Positions 1-8,596 of a stretch of 64,000 nt of DNA are shown here, piece after piece. The notes under the pieces were generated by a model, which was not told where the DNA came from, ran no database searches, and worked only from the letters and a program-made list of their open reading frames with translations. Source of the DNA: an uncultured Raoultella sp. (GTDB lineage Bacteria > Pseudomonadota > Gammaproteobacteria > Enterobacterales > Enterobacteriaceae); assembly GCA_900759445.1 (NCBI GenBank), contig CAAEVH010000024.1, positions 136,165-200,164 on the forward strand, written 5' to 3'. How positions within the stretch are numbered: position 1 is the first letter of the stretch; the number at the start of each line of letters is the position of its first letter. Made by a program: the position numbers and the translations under genes.

Positions 1-338
1 CCTGTCGGTACGATAACGTTATTCAGCCATCCATCGGCGTGCCCGATATCAACCGTGATGTGTTCAGCATAATAATGCACATCGCGTTCTGTCATGCCAA
101 TACGCAGGCAACCGGCGACCAGTTTTTGATACTGGGGGGATCGAGTAATTCAGTCATCGCCATCACGCCAGGCGATTTGTAGTAGTGCTGCCGGTTCACG
201 CCGCCAGGCATGAAAGCGTTATATCCCGCAAGCCCTTGCCAGTCATACAGATGGGTAAAATGATTATCGGGTAAGGCAATATCCCGACGCTTCAGTAAAT
301 CCTTATACAGATTGACGTGCGTGATTTCATTGTTCCTC
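1..338 (-). pseudogene. remnant of an iron-containing redox enzyme family gene (haem-oxygenase-like fold)
   Basis: The minus strand encodes a recognisable fragment with the segments NEITHVNLYKDLL, YNAFMPGGVNR and, in another frame, HYYAEHITVDIGHADGWLN. These match my memory of the iron-containing redox enzyme (TenA/haem-oxygenase-like) family. The reading frame shifts at the six-G run at 134-139, and the upstream part is missing where glucosidase sequence begins near 340. The gene also runs off the left edge. It is therefore broken, not functional. It lies on the 3' side of pheV, where islands insert and decay. Family assignment is from sequence feel only. Confidence 0.55.
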
Positions 339-339
339 G

Positions 340-780
340 ATAACGTGCGCCTGACCAGCCGCGATAACAGCAGAACCCCTTTCCAGTGGAATGATGGTCC
401 TAACGCTGGTTTCACTAGCGGCAAGCCCTGGTTTCACATCAATCCAAACTATGTGCAAATCAATGCCGAGCGCGAGTCGGCCCAGGGAGATTCGGTGCTG
501 AATGACTATAAAAAATGATTCAGCTGCGTCATAAAATTCCGGCGCTGGTGTATGGCGCCTATCAGGATCTCAATGCCCAGGATAATACTGTCTATGCCTG
601 TACGCGAATCCTGGGCAGGGAGCGCTATCTGGTCGTAGTGAACTTTAAAGAGCAGCCTGTTCGTTATCTCCTGTCGTCCAGTAGGTTGTTATCGAGACTA
701 ATCAGCATAACGATACGCCGCAGGGAAGTACCTCTATCGCCTTAAGCCCATGGCAGGCGGGCGTGTATAAACTGCATTAA
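340..780 (+). pseudogene. C-terminal remnant of a GH13 alpha-glucosidase (oligo-1,6-glucosidase/MalL type)
   Basis: The fragment begins at SRDNSRTPFQWND, the typical GH13_31 signature before the C-terminal part of the barrel. It continues through GKPWFHINPNY and VLNDYKK, and ends with ALSPWQAGVYKLH before the stop at 778-780. There are frame changes around 505-520 (the KK/MIQLRH junction) and around 672-690. The catalytic N-terminal two thirds are absent. It abuts a second pseudogene on the opposite strand, so this is a deletion junction. No function is expected. Confidence 0.65.
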
Positions 781-973
781 TCAGGAGAGCAGGGCATTCA
801 TTTACGCATCACAAATGATTCGGGAGGGGCGGGCCAGCGTTCAGCATCGCTATTTTACAGCGAGGGCCCGCTGGGGTGTTGAACAGCGCGCTTGTCGCGC
901 TGGCCCCGAAGGGGTGAGCGGCGCGCCGCGAATAATCGAACGAAGTTCGATGAAGAGTCCGTGCTGCAGAAAG
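781..973. other. non-coding stretch between the pseudogenes and pheV
   Basis: No convincing gene is present. The 64-codon ORF here has no recognisable domain. A short perfect hairpin, ATCGAAC/GTTCGAT, lies at 935-951. I looked for a second copy of the tRNA-Phe 3' end, which would mark an island boundary, and did not find one in the visible part. Confidence 0.4.
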
Positions 974-1001
974 CAAAAAACCAGCCATCAGGCTGGTTTC
1001 T
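974..1001 (-). terminator. Rho-independent terminator of pheV
   Basis: Stem AACCAGCC/GGCTGGTT with a TCAT/ATGA-type four-base loop (979-998), followed on the minus strand by a T run (the A run at 974-980 on the plus strand). It lies about 12 bases beyond the tRNA 3' end. Confidence 0.85.
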
Positions 1002-1010
1002 TTAAATAAG

Positions 1011-1086
1011 TGGTGCCCGGACTCGGAATCGAACCAAGGACACGGGGATTTTCAATCCCCTGCTCTACCGACTGAGCTATCCGGGC
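1011..1086 (-). tRNA. pheV: tRNA-Phe (anticodon GAA)
   Basis: The minus strand reads GCCCGGATAGCTCAGTCGG at the 5' end, has the anticodon arm GGGGATTGAAAATCCCC with GAA in the loop, the T arm GGTTCGATTCC and an encoded CCA end. It is 76 bases long. The neighbourhood with yqgA and speC identifies it as the pheV copy, a well-known integration site for genomic islands in Enterobacteriaceae. The decayed genes at 1-780 lie on the side where such islands insert. Confidence 0.97.
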
Positions 1087-1096
1087 AACGGGGCGC

Positions 1097-1125
1097 ATTA
1101 AAACCGATTCGCCTCGCTTCGTCAA
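1097..1125 (-). promoter_or_regulatory. sigma70 promoter of pheV
   Basis: On the minus strand, TTGACG (-35) and TTTAAT (-10) are separated by 17 bp. They are followed by the GC-rich discriminator GCGCCCC, typical of stringently controlled stable RNA promoters. The tRNA 5' end is 10 bp beyond the -10 box. Confidence 0.7.
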
Positions 1126-1191
1126 CGAAATTTATTTAAATCGATGCAGACTGCACAATCTATCACCAGTTTGAATTAAAAGCACCCGTTT

Positions 1192-1905
1192 TCAGGTGAA
1201 AAAAAGCGTCCAGGCCGCTGAAATCGGCATAGCCAGGAGCAGGGCAGGTAGCATGTTAACCACCGCAAACATCTTAATTCCGCAGATGCGCAGCCCGGTC
1301 GCCAGCAGCAGCATGCCGCCGACGGCGCTGAAATCGGCCATCATCATCGGCGTGGTGAGCGGCATGATCAGCGATGCACAGGCCGCCAGCGTGAGCTGGA
1401 TGAGCAGCATCGGGACGCAAATAGCTGAAACGGCAAATCCCAGCGTGCAGGCGAAAATCGTGGCGGTGAAAAAGTCGAGAAAGGCTTTGGCGATCAGAAT
1501 GCTGGCATCGCCGGTCATCCCTTCGCGCATGGCGCCGAAAATCCCGGTACCGCTGGCGCAGAACAGGACAATAATGGCGACATAGCTCTGAATAAACGAC
1601 GTATTCAACTGCGCCTTTTTTTTGCCCGCTGGCGTGAGCCACTGCTGAAGCTTGCTGACCAGAGTATTGATGCCTTTTTCCATATTGCAGGCTTCGCCAA
1701 GCAGCGTGCCGACCAACGTGGAGAGCACCATCACCGGCAGGTTGGCGCATTTCACTACCAGCAGAATACCAATCCCCAATGAGGCCAGACCGAAAATAGA
1801 GGTCATCGATGTCCGAATTCGCTCCGGCAATCGTTGGCTTAACAGCGCGCCCAGTACGCCGCCTAAAAGGACCGCGCCGGCATTAATAAAAGGTCCTGTC
1901 ACCAT
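1192..1905 (-). CDS. yqgA: DUF554 family inner-membrane protein YqgA
   Basis: This 237-residue hydrophobic protein closely follows E. coli YqgA (MVTGPFINAGAVLLGG, LLLATGLRICGIKMF). It has about six to seven predicted membrane segments; its transport or other function is unknown. The start at 1903-1905 is chosen because AGGAG lies 7-8 bases upstream and the length then fits the family. An in-frame ORF extends further upstream but without support. It is transcribed away from speC, as in E. coli. Confidence 0.93.
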   Translation of the reverse strand: MVTGPFINAGAVLLGGVLGALLSQRLPERIRTSMTSIFGLASLGIGILLVVKCANLPVMVLSTLVGTLLGEACNMEKGINTLVSKLQQWLTPAGKKKAQLNTSFIQSYVAIIVLFCASGTGIFGAMREGMTGDASILIAKAFLDFFTATIFACTLGFAVSAICVPMLLIQLTLAACASLIMPLTTPMMMADFSAVGGMLLLATGLRICGIKMFAVVNMLPALLLAMPISAAWTLFFT

Positions 1906-2341
1906 AGCAGTGCTCCTGTTCATTATCCCTGACAACGGCATCATTATGACCCGAAAGCAGGGTAAAGACCTGCAAATACGTCGCCAGTTTGCATACAGAT
2001 TTCATCTTGCGCAGGTATGTCAAAGGTGACATTATTGCGCGAATTTTCTTCTCTTCAGCGATGAGGCCGCCGATGATCACCCCATCCGTACATCATCATT
2101 GCCGCTGCGCGCAGATGCGTAAGCCGTCTCATCTTGCTACTCTGCATTCTGATTCCCTGCCCCCCATGCGGTGAAGGCAGCGCATGCTCACTGCAGGACA
2201 ACAGTAAGATCGGACCCGGTCTGCTTTTACTGATGTCTGGCGGTCGGAGCTGGAATCCAGTCGGACCCTGACATTTCGTTGGGCAAGGCATCAACGCCTT
2301 GCCTGAAGCCTTTTACTCTCCGGAAACGGGTATTCGCGCTA
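1906..2341. promoter_or_regulatory. yqgA-speC divergent region with a stable leader hairpin
   Basis: 436 bp without a convincing gene. It must hold the divergent promoters of yqgA and speC. A perfect 8-bp stem GGCAAGGC/GCCTTGCC with the loop ATCAAC lies at 2282-2303, followed by TGAAGCCTTTT, only 28 bp before the speC ATG. This could be a weak terminator or attenuator, or a translation-control hairpin in the speC leader. I assign no regulator. Confidence 0.4.
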
Positions 2342-4498
2342 ATGAAATCAATGCACATTGCCGCCAGCCACGCGCTGGTCTCTCATCTCTCTACCCACCG
2401 TCGCGTGGTGGCGCTGGACAGTACTGATTTTACCGATGTGGCGGCAGTCGTCATTACCGCAGCGGACAGCCGCAGCGGCATCCTCTCTCTGCTTAAACGC
2501 AGCGGCTTTAACCTGCCGGTCTATCTGCTGACCGATAGCGACATGGCAAAGCCAGACGGCGTGACGGCGATCATCGGCGGGAAGGAGCAGGAGTGGCTCG
2601 AACTGGAAGCCGCTGCCTGCAGCTATGAAGAGAACCTGCTCCCGCCGTTCTTCAATACCCTGACGCAGTACGTCGAGATGGACAACAGCACCTTTGCCTG
2701 TCCGGGGCATCAGCACGGTGCTTTCTTTAAAAAACACCCGGCGGGCCGCCAGTTTTTTGACTTCTTTGGCGAAAACGTCTTTCGCGCCGATATGTGCAAT
2801 GCCGATGTGAAGCTTGGGGATCTGCTGATCCACGAAGGCTCGGCGAAGCATGCGCAGAAGTTCGCGGCGAAGGTTTTCAATGCCGACAAAACCTATTTTG
2901 TCCTCAACGGCACCTCGGCGGCGAATAAAGTGGTCAGCAACGCGCTGCTGACGCGCGGTGACCTGGTGTTGTTCGACCGCAATAACCATAAATCCAACCA
3001 CCACGGCGCGCTGATTCAGGCGGGGGCCACGCCGGTCTATCTCGAAGCGTCGCGAAATCCGTTTGGCTTTATCGGCGGCATCGATGACCACTGCTTTGAT
3101 GAACACTACCTGCTTAATCTGATTCGGGAAGTGGTGCCGGAAAAAGCCGACGCGCCACGTCCGTTCCGTCTGGCGGTCATTCAGCTGGGCACCTACGACG
3201 GGACGGTCTACAACGCCCGTCAGGTGGTGGATAAAATCGGCGGCCTGTGCGACTACATTCTGTTTGATTCCGCGTGGGTAGGCTATGAACAGTTTATTCC
3301 GATGATGGCCGACTGCTCCCCGCTGCTGCTGGAATTGAATGAAAACGATCCGGGCATTTTTGTAACCCAATCGGTGCATAAGCAGCAGGCGGGGTTCTCG
3401 CAAACGTCGCAGATCCACAAAAAAGATAACCACCTGCGCGGCCAGGCGCGATTCTGCCCGCATAAGCGGCTGAATAACGCCTTTATGCTACATGCCTCCA
3501 CCAGTCCGTTTTACCCGCTGTTTGCGGCGCTGGATGTGAACGCCAAAATCCATGAAGGAGAGAGCGGTCGCCGGCTGTGGGCAGAGTGCGTGGTGCAGGG
3601 CATTGAAGCGCGCAAGGCGATTATCGCCCGCTGCAAAATGATACAGCCGTTTATTCCGCCGGCTGTCGCGGGTCGCCCATGGCAGGATTATCCTACCGAG
3701 ACGATTGCCCGCGAGCGGCGTTTCTTCAGCTTTGAACCGGGCGCCAGCTGGCACGGTTTCGCGGGTTATGCCAGCGAGCAGTACTTTGTCGATCCCTGTA
3801 AGCTATTGCTGACTACCCCGGGCATTGACGCCGAAAGCGGCGAATATACCGGGTTCGGTATTCCGGCGACCATTCTGGCGCACTACCTGCGTGAGAACGG
3901 CATTGTGCCGGAGAAGTGCGACCTGAATTCGATCCTGTTCCTGCTCACGCCGGCCGAGAGTACGGAAAAAATGGCCCGCCTGGTGGCGATGCTGGAGCAG
4001 TTTGAACAGCATATCGAAGCCGACACGCCGCTGGCCGATGTACTGCCGACTATCTATAACAAATATCCGGTTCGCTATCGCGATTATACCCTCCGCGAGC
4101 TGTGCCAGGAGATGCATGATCTGTATGTCAGCTTTGACGTGAAGGATCTGCAAAAAGAGATGTTCCGCAAGCAGAGCTTCCCGCGCGTGGTGATGAACCC
4201 CCAGGATGCAAACCGCGAGTTTATTCGCGGCAACGTTGAGCTGGTGCGGTTAAGCGAGGCCGAAGGCCGGGTCGCCGCGGAAGGGGCGCTGCCGTATCCG
4301 CCGGGCGTGCTGTGCGTGGTACCGGGAGAAGTCTGGGGCGGGGCGGTACTGCGCTATTTCCTGGCGCTGGAAGAGGGCGTCAACATGCTGCCCGGTTTTT
4401 CACCCGAGCTGCAGGGGGTATATAGCGAAACGGATTCTGACGGCATCAAGCGGCTGTACGGCTATGTGCTGAACCAGGCGGCTATGCGCCTTTCTTAA
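2342..4498 (+). CDS. speC: constitutive ornithine decarboxylase SpeC
   Basis: The PLP-dependent, fold-III (prokaryotic type) enzyme decarboxylates L-ornithine to putrescine in the cytosol. The 718-residue protein has the wing domain (about 1-110), the PLP domain with the Schiff-base lysine in SVHKQQ (K347), and the C-terminal domain ending KRLYGYVLNQ. It is close to E. coli SpeC throughout and extends about 7 residues beyond it. The start MKSMHIAAS is chosen by similarity; an upstream in-frame ATG at 2279 lies in the leader. With speA and speB later in the window it gives both putrescine routes. Confidence 0.97.
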   Translation: MKSMHIAASHALVSHLSTHRRVVALDSTDFTDVAAVVITAADSRSGILSLLKRSGFNLPVYLLTDSDMAKPDGVTAIIGGKEQEWLELEAAACSYEENLLPPFFNTLTQYVEMDNSTFACPGHQHGAFFKKHPAGRQFFDFFGENVFRADMCNADVKLGDLLIHEGSAKHAQKFAAKVFNADKTYFVLNGTSAANKVVSNALLTRGDLVLFDRNNHKSNHHGALIQAGATPVYLEASRNPFGFIGGIDDHCFDEHYLLNLIREVVPEKADAPRPFRLAVIQLGTYDGTVYNARQVVDKIGGLCDYILFDSAWVGYEQFIPMMADCSPLLLELNENDPGIFVTQSVHKQQAGFSQTSQIHKKDNHLRGQARFCPHKRLNNAFMLHASTSPFYPLFAALDVNAKIHEGESGRRLWAECVVQGIEARKAIIARCKMIQPFIPPAVAGRPWQDYPTETIARERRFFSFEPGASWHGFAGYASEQYFVDPCKLLLTTPGIDAESGEYTGFGIPATILAHYLRENGIVPEKCDLNSILFLLTPAESTEKMARLVAMLEQFEQHIEADTPLADVLPTIYNKYPVRYRDYTLRELCQEMHDLYVSFDVKDLQKEMFRKQSFPRVVMNPQDANREFIRGNVELVRLSEAEGRVAAEGALPYPPGVLCVVPGEVWGGAVLRYFLALEEGVNMLPGFSPELQGVYSETDSDGIKRLYGYVLNQAAMRLS

Positions 4499-4504
4499 TA
4501 GCGA

Positions 4505-4534
4505 CCCCTCTCCCGCAGTGTGTCGGGAGAGGGG
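4505..4534. terminator. bidirectional terminator between speC and citB
   Basis: Perfect 10-bp stem CCCCTCTCCC/GGGAGAGGGG with a 10-base loop, between the convergent ends of speC and the response regulator gene. It lacks a long T run. Confidence 0.6.
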
Positions 4535-4544
4535 ATGCGGTGGC

Positions 4545-5237
4545 TCAGCCCGCGCTATGTCGGTACATTCTGCGCGGATGGCCAATCTTACCGTATTGCA
4601 TCTCCACGCTGAGAAAACCGCTCTCCACGCAGTGTTCCAGATAGCGGCGGGCGGTGGTTTTGCTCAGTCCCGTCGCGCTCGCGACTTCGTCCACCGAAAA
4701 GCAGCGCAGCGTATGGTGGCTAAAGAGATTTTGTACCCGCGCCAGCGTATTCCCCTCTATGCCTTTGCTGCCGTTATCCTGACGGTAGTTTTTCGCCTGC
4801 AGTTGATACAGGGAATCCACGTTTTGCTGATCGACGATCTTCCACACCCGCTGCTGTTCAGCGAACTGCATAAAGCGCTCAAGTGACTGGTTAAGACGCT
4901 TCCACGATACCGGCTTGAGGATGTAGTCGAACGCGCCGTTGCGGATCGCCAGGCTACAGGTATCCATATCGCTGGCGGCGGTGATAAAAATGACCGAACA
5001 GGGGGTACGTGCCAGCAGCGCATTACCGATAAGCGTAATGCCTTTCCCGTCCGGCAGGTAATTATCCAGCAGCACCAGCTGCGGCCGCTTACTCTCAATT
5101 TGCGTCTGCGCGTCGGCCAGGGATGACGCAATGCCCACCAGCCGCAGGCCCGGATGTTTGCCAATCAGCTCCGCATGCAGCTGCGCCAACGCGTGCTCGT
5201 CTTCCACGATCAGTACATCGATAAGTTCATGTTGCAT
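4545..5237 (-). CDS. citB: CitB/DpiA-family response regulator of citrate genes
   Basis: 230 residues. The N-terminal receiver domain (about 5-120) has the acidic pair VEDE, the phospho-acceptor Asp in LLDNYLPD and the conserved Lys in LKPVSW. It is followed by a linker and a C-terminal winged HTH (VDEVASATGLSKTTARRYLEHC). This is the CitB/DpiA/DcuR family architecture. It overlaps the kinase gene by 11 bp and is transcribed divergently from the transporter and citrate lyase genes it probably activates. K. pneumoniae carries a second citrate two-component pair (reported as CitYZ), and this pair may correspond to it. Confidence 0.88.
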   Translation of the reverse strand: MQHELIDVLIVEDEHALAQLHAELIGKHPGLRLVGIASSLADAQTQIESKRPQLVLLDNYLPDGKGITLIGNALLARTPCSVIFITAASDMDTCSLAIRNGAFDYILKPVSWKRLNQSLERFMQFAEQQRVWKIVDQQNVDSLYQLQAKNYRQDNGSKGIEGNTLARVQNLFSHHTLRCFSVDEVASATGLSKTTARRYLEHCVESGFLSVEMQYGKIGHPRRMYRHSAG

Positions 5238-6870
5238 AGTCGGTCTCTTCCAGTTCCTGTTCCTGTTCCGGGCGCCAGGCGCTTCCCGTGGCGGGAATAA
5301 ACAGTGAAAAAATCGCGCCGCGGGGCATATTGTCGGCGACCTCGATCGTTCCGCCAGCCTGGCTGACGTAGCTGTCGATCAGGTACAGTCCGATACCGTG
5401 GTCGCCGCAGGTTTTGGTGGTGATGCCGCGCTCAAATATCCTCTCGCGCAAGGCCGGTGTAATGCCGACGCCGCGGTCGGCGACTTCAATAATCAGCTCA
5501 CGGGCGTTGAGCTTAATCAGCACCTCTACCGCCTCGTGCGGCAGCGGCGCGCGCTGCGTCGCTTCAATGGCGTTATCCAGCAGGTTGCCGATAATCGAAA
5601 TCAGCTCTGCTTCGGCAAGCGGGGCGAAGGGGCTCGCCATCCGGCAGGCCGGATCGAAGCTGAGTTGCACCCCTTTTTCGCGGGCGCGGGAGGCCTTGCC
5701 TAACAGCAGACCGCACAGCGTTGGCGAATGAAAGCGCGACGAGATAAAGTCCAGCAGCTCCTGGGCGTGTTCTGACTGGGCCTGAATATAGCCAATGGCT
5801 TCCTCATAACGCCCCATATGCAGCAGGCCGGAGAGCGTGGTCATGCGGTTGAGCTGCTCATGGCGCATGATGCGCAGATTGTCGACGTAGCGTTTCACCT
5901 GGCTGAGCTGAGCGCTGAGGGTGTCTATCTCATTGCGATCGCGGAAGGTTATCACCCAGCCCTGCAGCGAATCCTCCAGCATGATCCGTACGCGGCTGGC
6001 GATCACCGTCAGATCGTTGAACCGACAGATCTCATCATGCGTGTCCCGTTGCAGCATCGTTTGCGGTGAGAAGAAAGGGACGGGGGCGATCACCTGGCCG
6101 ATCGGCTGTCCGCGCAGCTGTCTGGCGGGCTGGTTCAGGCCCAGCAGCTTCCGCGCAGCCTGGTTGATCACCTCGATCCGCAGATGGTCGTCGATAGCGA
6201 TCACCCCTTCGTAGATCGACTCCATCATCGCTTTTTGCTGGCGCACCAGCAGGCCGATTTCACGCGGCTCCAGCGAGAAAATCTGCTTCTTAATGCTGCG
6301 GGTAAAAAACCACGAGAACACGAACAGGGCAACGAGCAGCAAAACGGCAGCGAGCAGAATATTGACGGCTTTACTGACGGTAATGGTGTCGAGGTAGCTG
6401 GTGAGGTAGCCCACGGAGACAATCCCCACCACCTGACCGTCATCGCTGAAGATCGGTGCTTTGCTGCGTAGCGAAATCCCTAAACCCCCCTGGCGAATGG
6501 TGGTGGTGGTTTTGCCCTTCAGCACCTCCTCATTATCACCGCCGACGAGCAGAGTGCCGACCCGGTCGGCGAAGGCCGAATGAAACAAATGACGGCCCTG
6601 ATTATCGCCGACGACAATAAAACTGGCGTCACTGCGCGCCGCTATTTTATGCATAAAATTAGTGATTGCGCTAATATCCTTGCGGGCGACATTTTCACGT
6701 AATACAGGGATGATGGCGATCTCTTCTGCTTGTATTTTTGCCCGCGTGCTCATTTCCATATACAGCTGTTTTTCGACATCAATATAATAATAGCCTCCTA
6801 ACAGCACGAAGAGCACTGAGAAAAAGGCCGTCAGTGAAATGAACAGCTTTATTTGAAATGAAACTTTCAT
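5227..6870 (-). CDS. citA: CitA/DpiB-family citrate-sensing histidine kinase
   Basis: 547 residues. There is a membrane helix near the N-terminus and a periplasmic PAS-like (PDC) sensor with the family's IPVLRENVARKD and VGYLTSYLDTI regions. A second membrane helix (ILLAAVLLLVALFVFSW), a cytoplasmic PAS domain (GVIAIDDHLRIEVINQAA), the phospho-acceptor helix with MRHEQLNRM and an HATPase domain (NLLDNAIEAT, ADRGVGI, GIGLYLI) follow. In this family the periplasmic domain binds citrate. I take the ATG at 6868-6870; a TTG 21 bases upstream is also possible, and neither has a clear ribosome site. Confidence 0.88.
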   Translation of the reverse strand: MKVSFQIKLFISLTAFFSVLFVLLGGYYYIDVEKQLYMEMSTRAKIQAEEIAIIPVLRENVARKDISAITNFMHKIAARSDASFIVVGDNQGRHLFHSAFADRVGTLLVGGDNEEVLKGKTTTTIRQGGLGISLRSKAPIFSDDGQVVGIVSVGYLTSYLDTITVSKAVNILLAAVLLLVALFVFSWFFTRSIKKQIFSLEPREIGLLVRQQKAMMESIYEGVIAIDDHLRIEVINQAARKLLGLNQPARQLRGQPIGQVIAPVPFFSPQTMLQRDTHDEICRFNDLTVIASRVRIMLEDSLQGWVITFRDRNEIDTLSAQLSQVKRYVDNLRIMRHEQLNRMTTLSGLLHMGRYEEAIGYIQAQSEHAQELLDFISSRFHSPTLCGLLLGKASRAREKGVQLSFDPACRMASPFAPLAEAELISIIGNLLDNAIEATQRAPLPHEAVEVLIKLNARELIIEVADRGVGITPALRERIFERGITTKTCGDHGIGLYLIDSYVSQAGGTIEVADNMPRGAIFSLFIPATGSAWRPEQEQELEETDYAT

Positions 6871-6947
6871 CGCTATCACGCTGGGTATCAAGGGAAGTGG
6901 CTAATATATCATCTTTTTTCCGGCTGACATCTGCTTTGCCGGAAACT

Positions 6948-6963
6948 TGTGATCCTTTGCACA
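6948..6963. promoter_or_regulatory. CRP-like site upstream of citA
   Basis: TGTGATCCTTTGCACA matches 9 of the 10 conserved CRP positions (TGTGA-N6-TCACA) and sits in the longer palindrome CTTGTG/CACAAG. It is 78 bp upstream of the citA ATG and 255 bp upstream of the transporter. CRP control of Klebsiella citrate genes is known, so the assignment is plausible. Confidence 0.55.
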
Positions 6964-7089
6964 AGCGCTCTGCATGAGAAAAATATTGCTGTCGCCACAG
7001 ATCTTAAATTTAGGTTAATAAATGTTATTTGTTTGTTCGTTTTAGAAAATAAACCATAAAAACCACGCTAATAAATAAACTGTGAATCA

Positions 7090-7184
7090 CATTAAATAAA
7101 AGAAACCATTAAAACCATAGCGTCCATTAAAGTTTCGGTTTTAATATGCTGAGCCTCACATTAAGTCTGCTTCGGGCACATTAA
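7090..7184 (+). promoter_or_regulatory. array of CATTAA repeats upstream of the citrate operon
   Basis: CATTAA occurs at 7090, 7107, 7125, 7159 and 7179, spaced by 17, 18, 34 and 20 bp, in an AT-rich region 34-128 bp before the transporter start. The spacing is close to two helical turns. The repeats could be binding sites for the adjacent CitB-type regulator; no experimental consensus was used. Confidence 0.4.
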
Positions 7185-7217
7185 GCTGCCTGCACAAAAT
7201 AACCAAGGGGCTTAATC

Positions 7218-8579
7218 ATGAGCACAACTGACGATTCTTTCTCTGTTACCCAGGACCCAATTGATATTCATAAACCTTCGCTCAAAGAGCGCTGGTGGCA
7301 TATTATGGATAGCTGGAAAGTGGGGATTATTCCTTTACCGCTGTTTGTTCTTGCCGGGCTGCTGATCGCCATCGATTGTCTGGGGGGGAAGTTACCGAGC
7401 GATATCGTGGTGATGGTTGCCACGCTGGCATTTTTTGGTTTTGCCTGCGGTGAATTCGGCAAGCGTCTGCCGATTGTCGGCAAGCTCGGCGCGGCGGCGA
7501 TTTGCGCCACCTTCATCCCCTCCGCGCTGGTTTATTACGGCCTGCTGCCGGACGTGGTGGTGGAGTCCACCACCAAATTCTACAAATCCACCAACATCCT
7601 CTATCTCTATATCTGCTGCATTATTGTCGGCAGCATCATGAGTATGAACCGCACCGTGCTGATCCAGGGCTTCCTGCGCATCTTCTTCCCGATGCTGTGC
7701 GGGGAAATCGTCGGCATGATCGTCGGCATGGGGGTGGGGCTGGCGCTCGGCCTCGAACCATTCCAGATCTTCTTCTTTATCATTCTACCGATCATGGCGG
7801 GCGGCGTGGGTGAAGGGGCGATCCCGCTGTCGATCGGCTATGCGACGTTGCTGCATATGGATCAGGGCGTGGCGCTGGGACGCGTCCTGCCGATGGTGAT
7901 GCTGGGCGGCCTCACCGCCATTATCATCTCCGGCTGTCTGAACCAACTCGGCAAACGCTATCCGCACCTGACCGGTGAAGGCCAGCTGATGCCAAACCGC
8001 GCGAATACCGACGAAACGGCCTCACAGCCTGCCTTCTCCGGCAAAGTTGACGTCACCACCATCGCTTCCGGCGCGCTGCTGGCGGTACTGCTGTATATGC
8101 TGGGGATGTTGGGCCACAAGCTGATTGGTCTGCCTGCACCGGTTGGCATGCTGTTTATGGCGGTGCTGGTGAAGCTGTTTAATGGCGTCTCCCCGCGCAT
8201 TCTTGAAGGTTCTCAGGTGGTCTACAAATTCTTCCAGACCTCTGTGACCTATCCCATCCTGTTTGCCGTTGGCGTAGCGATCACCCCATGGCACGAACTG
8301 GTCGCCGCTTTCACCGTCAGCAACCTGCTGGTGATTATCAGCACCGTCTCTGCGCTGGTGGCGACCGGTTTCTTCGTCGGCAAAAAGATTGGCATGCATC
8401 CGATTGATGTCGCCATCGTCTCCTGCTGCCAGAGCGGACAGGGCGGCACCGGCGATGTGGCGATTCTGACCGCCGGCAACCGTATGAGCCTGATGCCATT
8501 CGCCCAGATTGCCACCCGCATCGGCGGGGCGATCAACGTCTCCATCTCGCTGTTGGTTCTCGGCAACTTCCTCGTTTAA
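7218..8579 (+). CDS. citW: 2-hydroxycarboxylate transporter family citrate permease (CitW/CitS type)
   Basis: 453 residues with about eleven membrane segments. Both re-entrant loop signatures of the 2HCT family are visible, AGGVGEGAIPLS near residue 196 and SGQGGTGDVAIL near residue 414, as is the conserved Arg in QIATRIGGA near the C-terminus. Members import citrate with Na+ or exchange it for acetate or malate. K. pneumoniae has the Na+ symporter CitS next to oad genes and a citrate/acetate antiporter, CitW. Absence of oad genes here and the position in a second-type cluster favour CitW. A good ribosome site (AAGGGG) precedes the ATG. Confidence 0.85.
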   Translation: MSTTDDSFSVTQDPIDIHKPSLKERWWHIMDSWKVGIIPLPLFVLAGLLIAIDCLGGKLPSDIVVMVATLAFFGFACGEFGKRLPIVGKLGAAAICATFIPSALVYYGLLPDVVVESTTKFYKSTNILYLYICCIIVGSIMSMNRTVLIQGFLRIFFPMLCGEIVGMIVGMGVGLALGLEPFQIFFFIILPIMAGGVGEGAIPLSIGYATLLHMDQGVALGRVLPMVMLGGLTAIIISGCLNQLGKRYPHLTGEGQLMPNRANTDETASQPAFSGKVDVTTIASGALLAVLLYMLGMLGHKLIGLPAPVGMLFMAVLVKLFNGVSPRILEGSQVVYKFFQTSVTYPILFAVGVAITPWHELVAAFTVSNLLVIISTVSALVATGFFVGKKIGMHPIDVAIVSCCQSGQGGTGDVAILTAGNRMSLMPFAQIATRIGGAINVSISLLVLGNFLV

Positions 8580-8596
8580 GTTTTCAGGAAAACATC

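Noticed and set aside
815..1009. 64-codon ORF before pheV
   Set aside because: Runs through a hairpin and the pheV terminator; no ribosome site or homology recognised.
2348..3463. 371-codon ORF antisense to speC
   Set aside because: It is a mirror of the GC-rich codon pattern of speC, with no domain and low-complexity H/Q/R/V composition. speC is unmistakable on the other strand.
7081..7094. CRP site at TGTGAATCACA
   Set aside because: The two half-sites lack the 6-bp spacer required for CRP.
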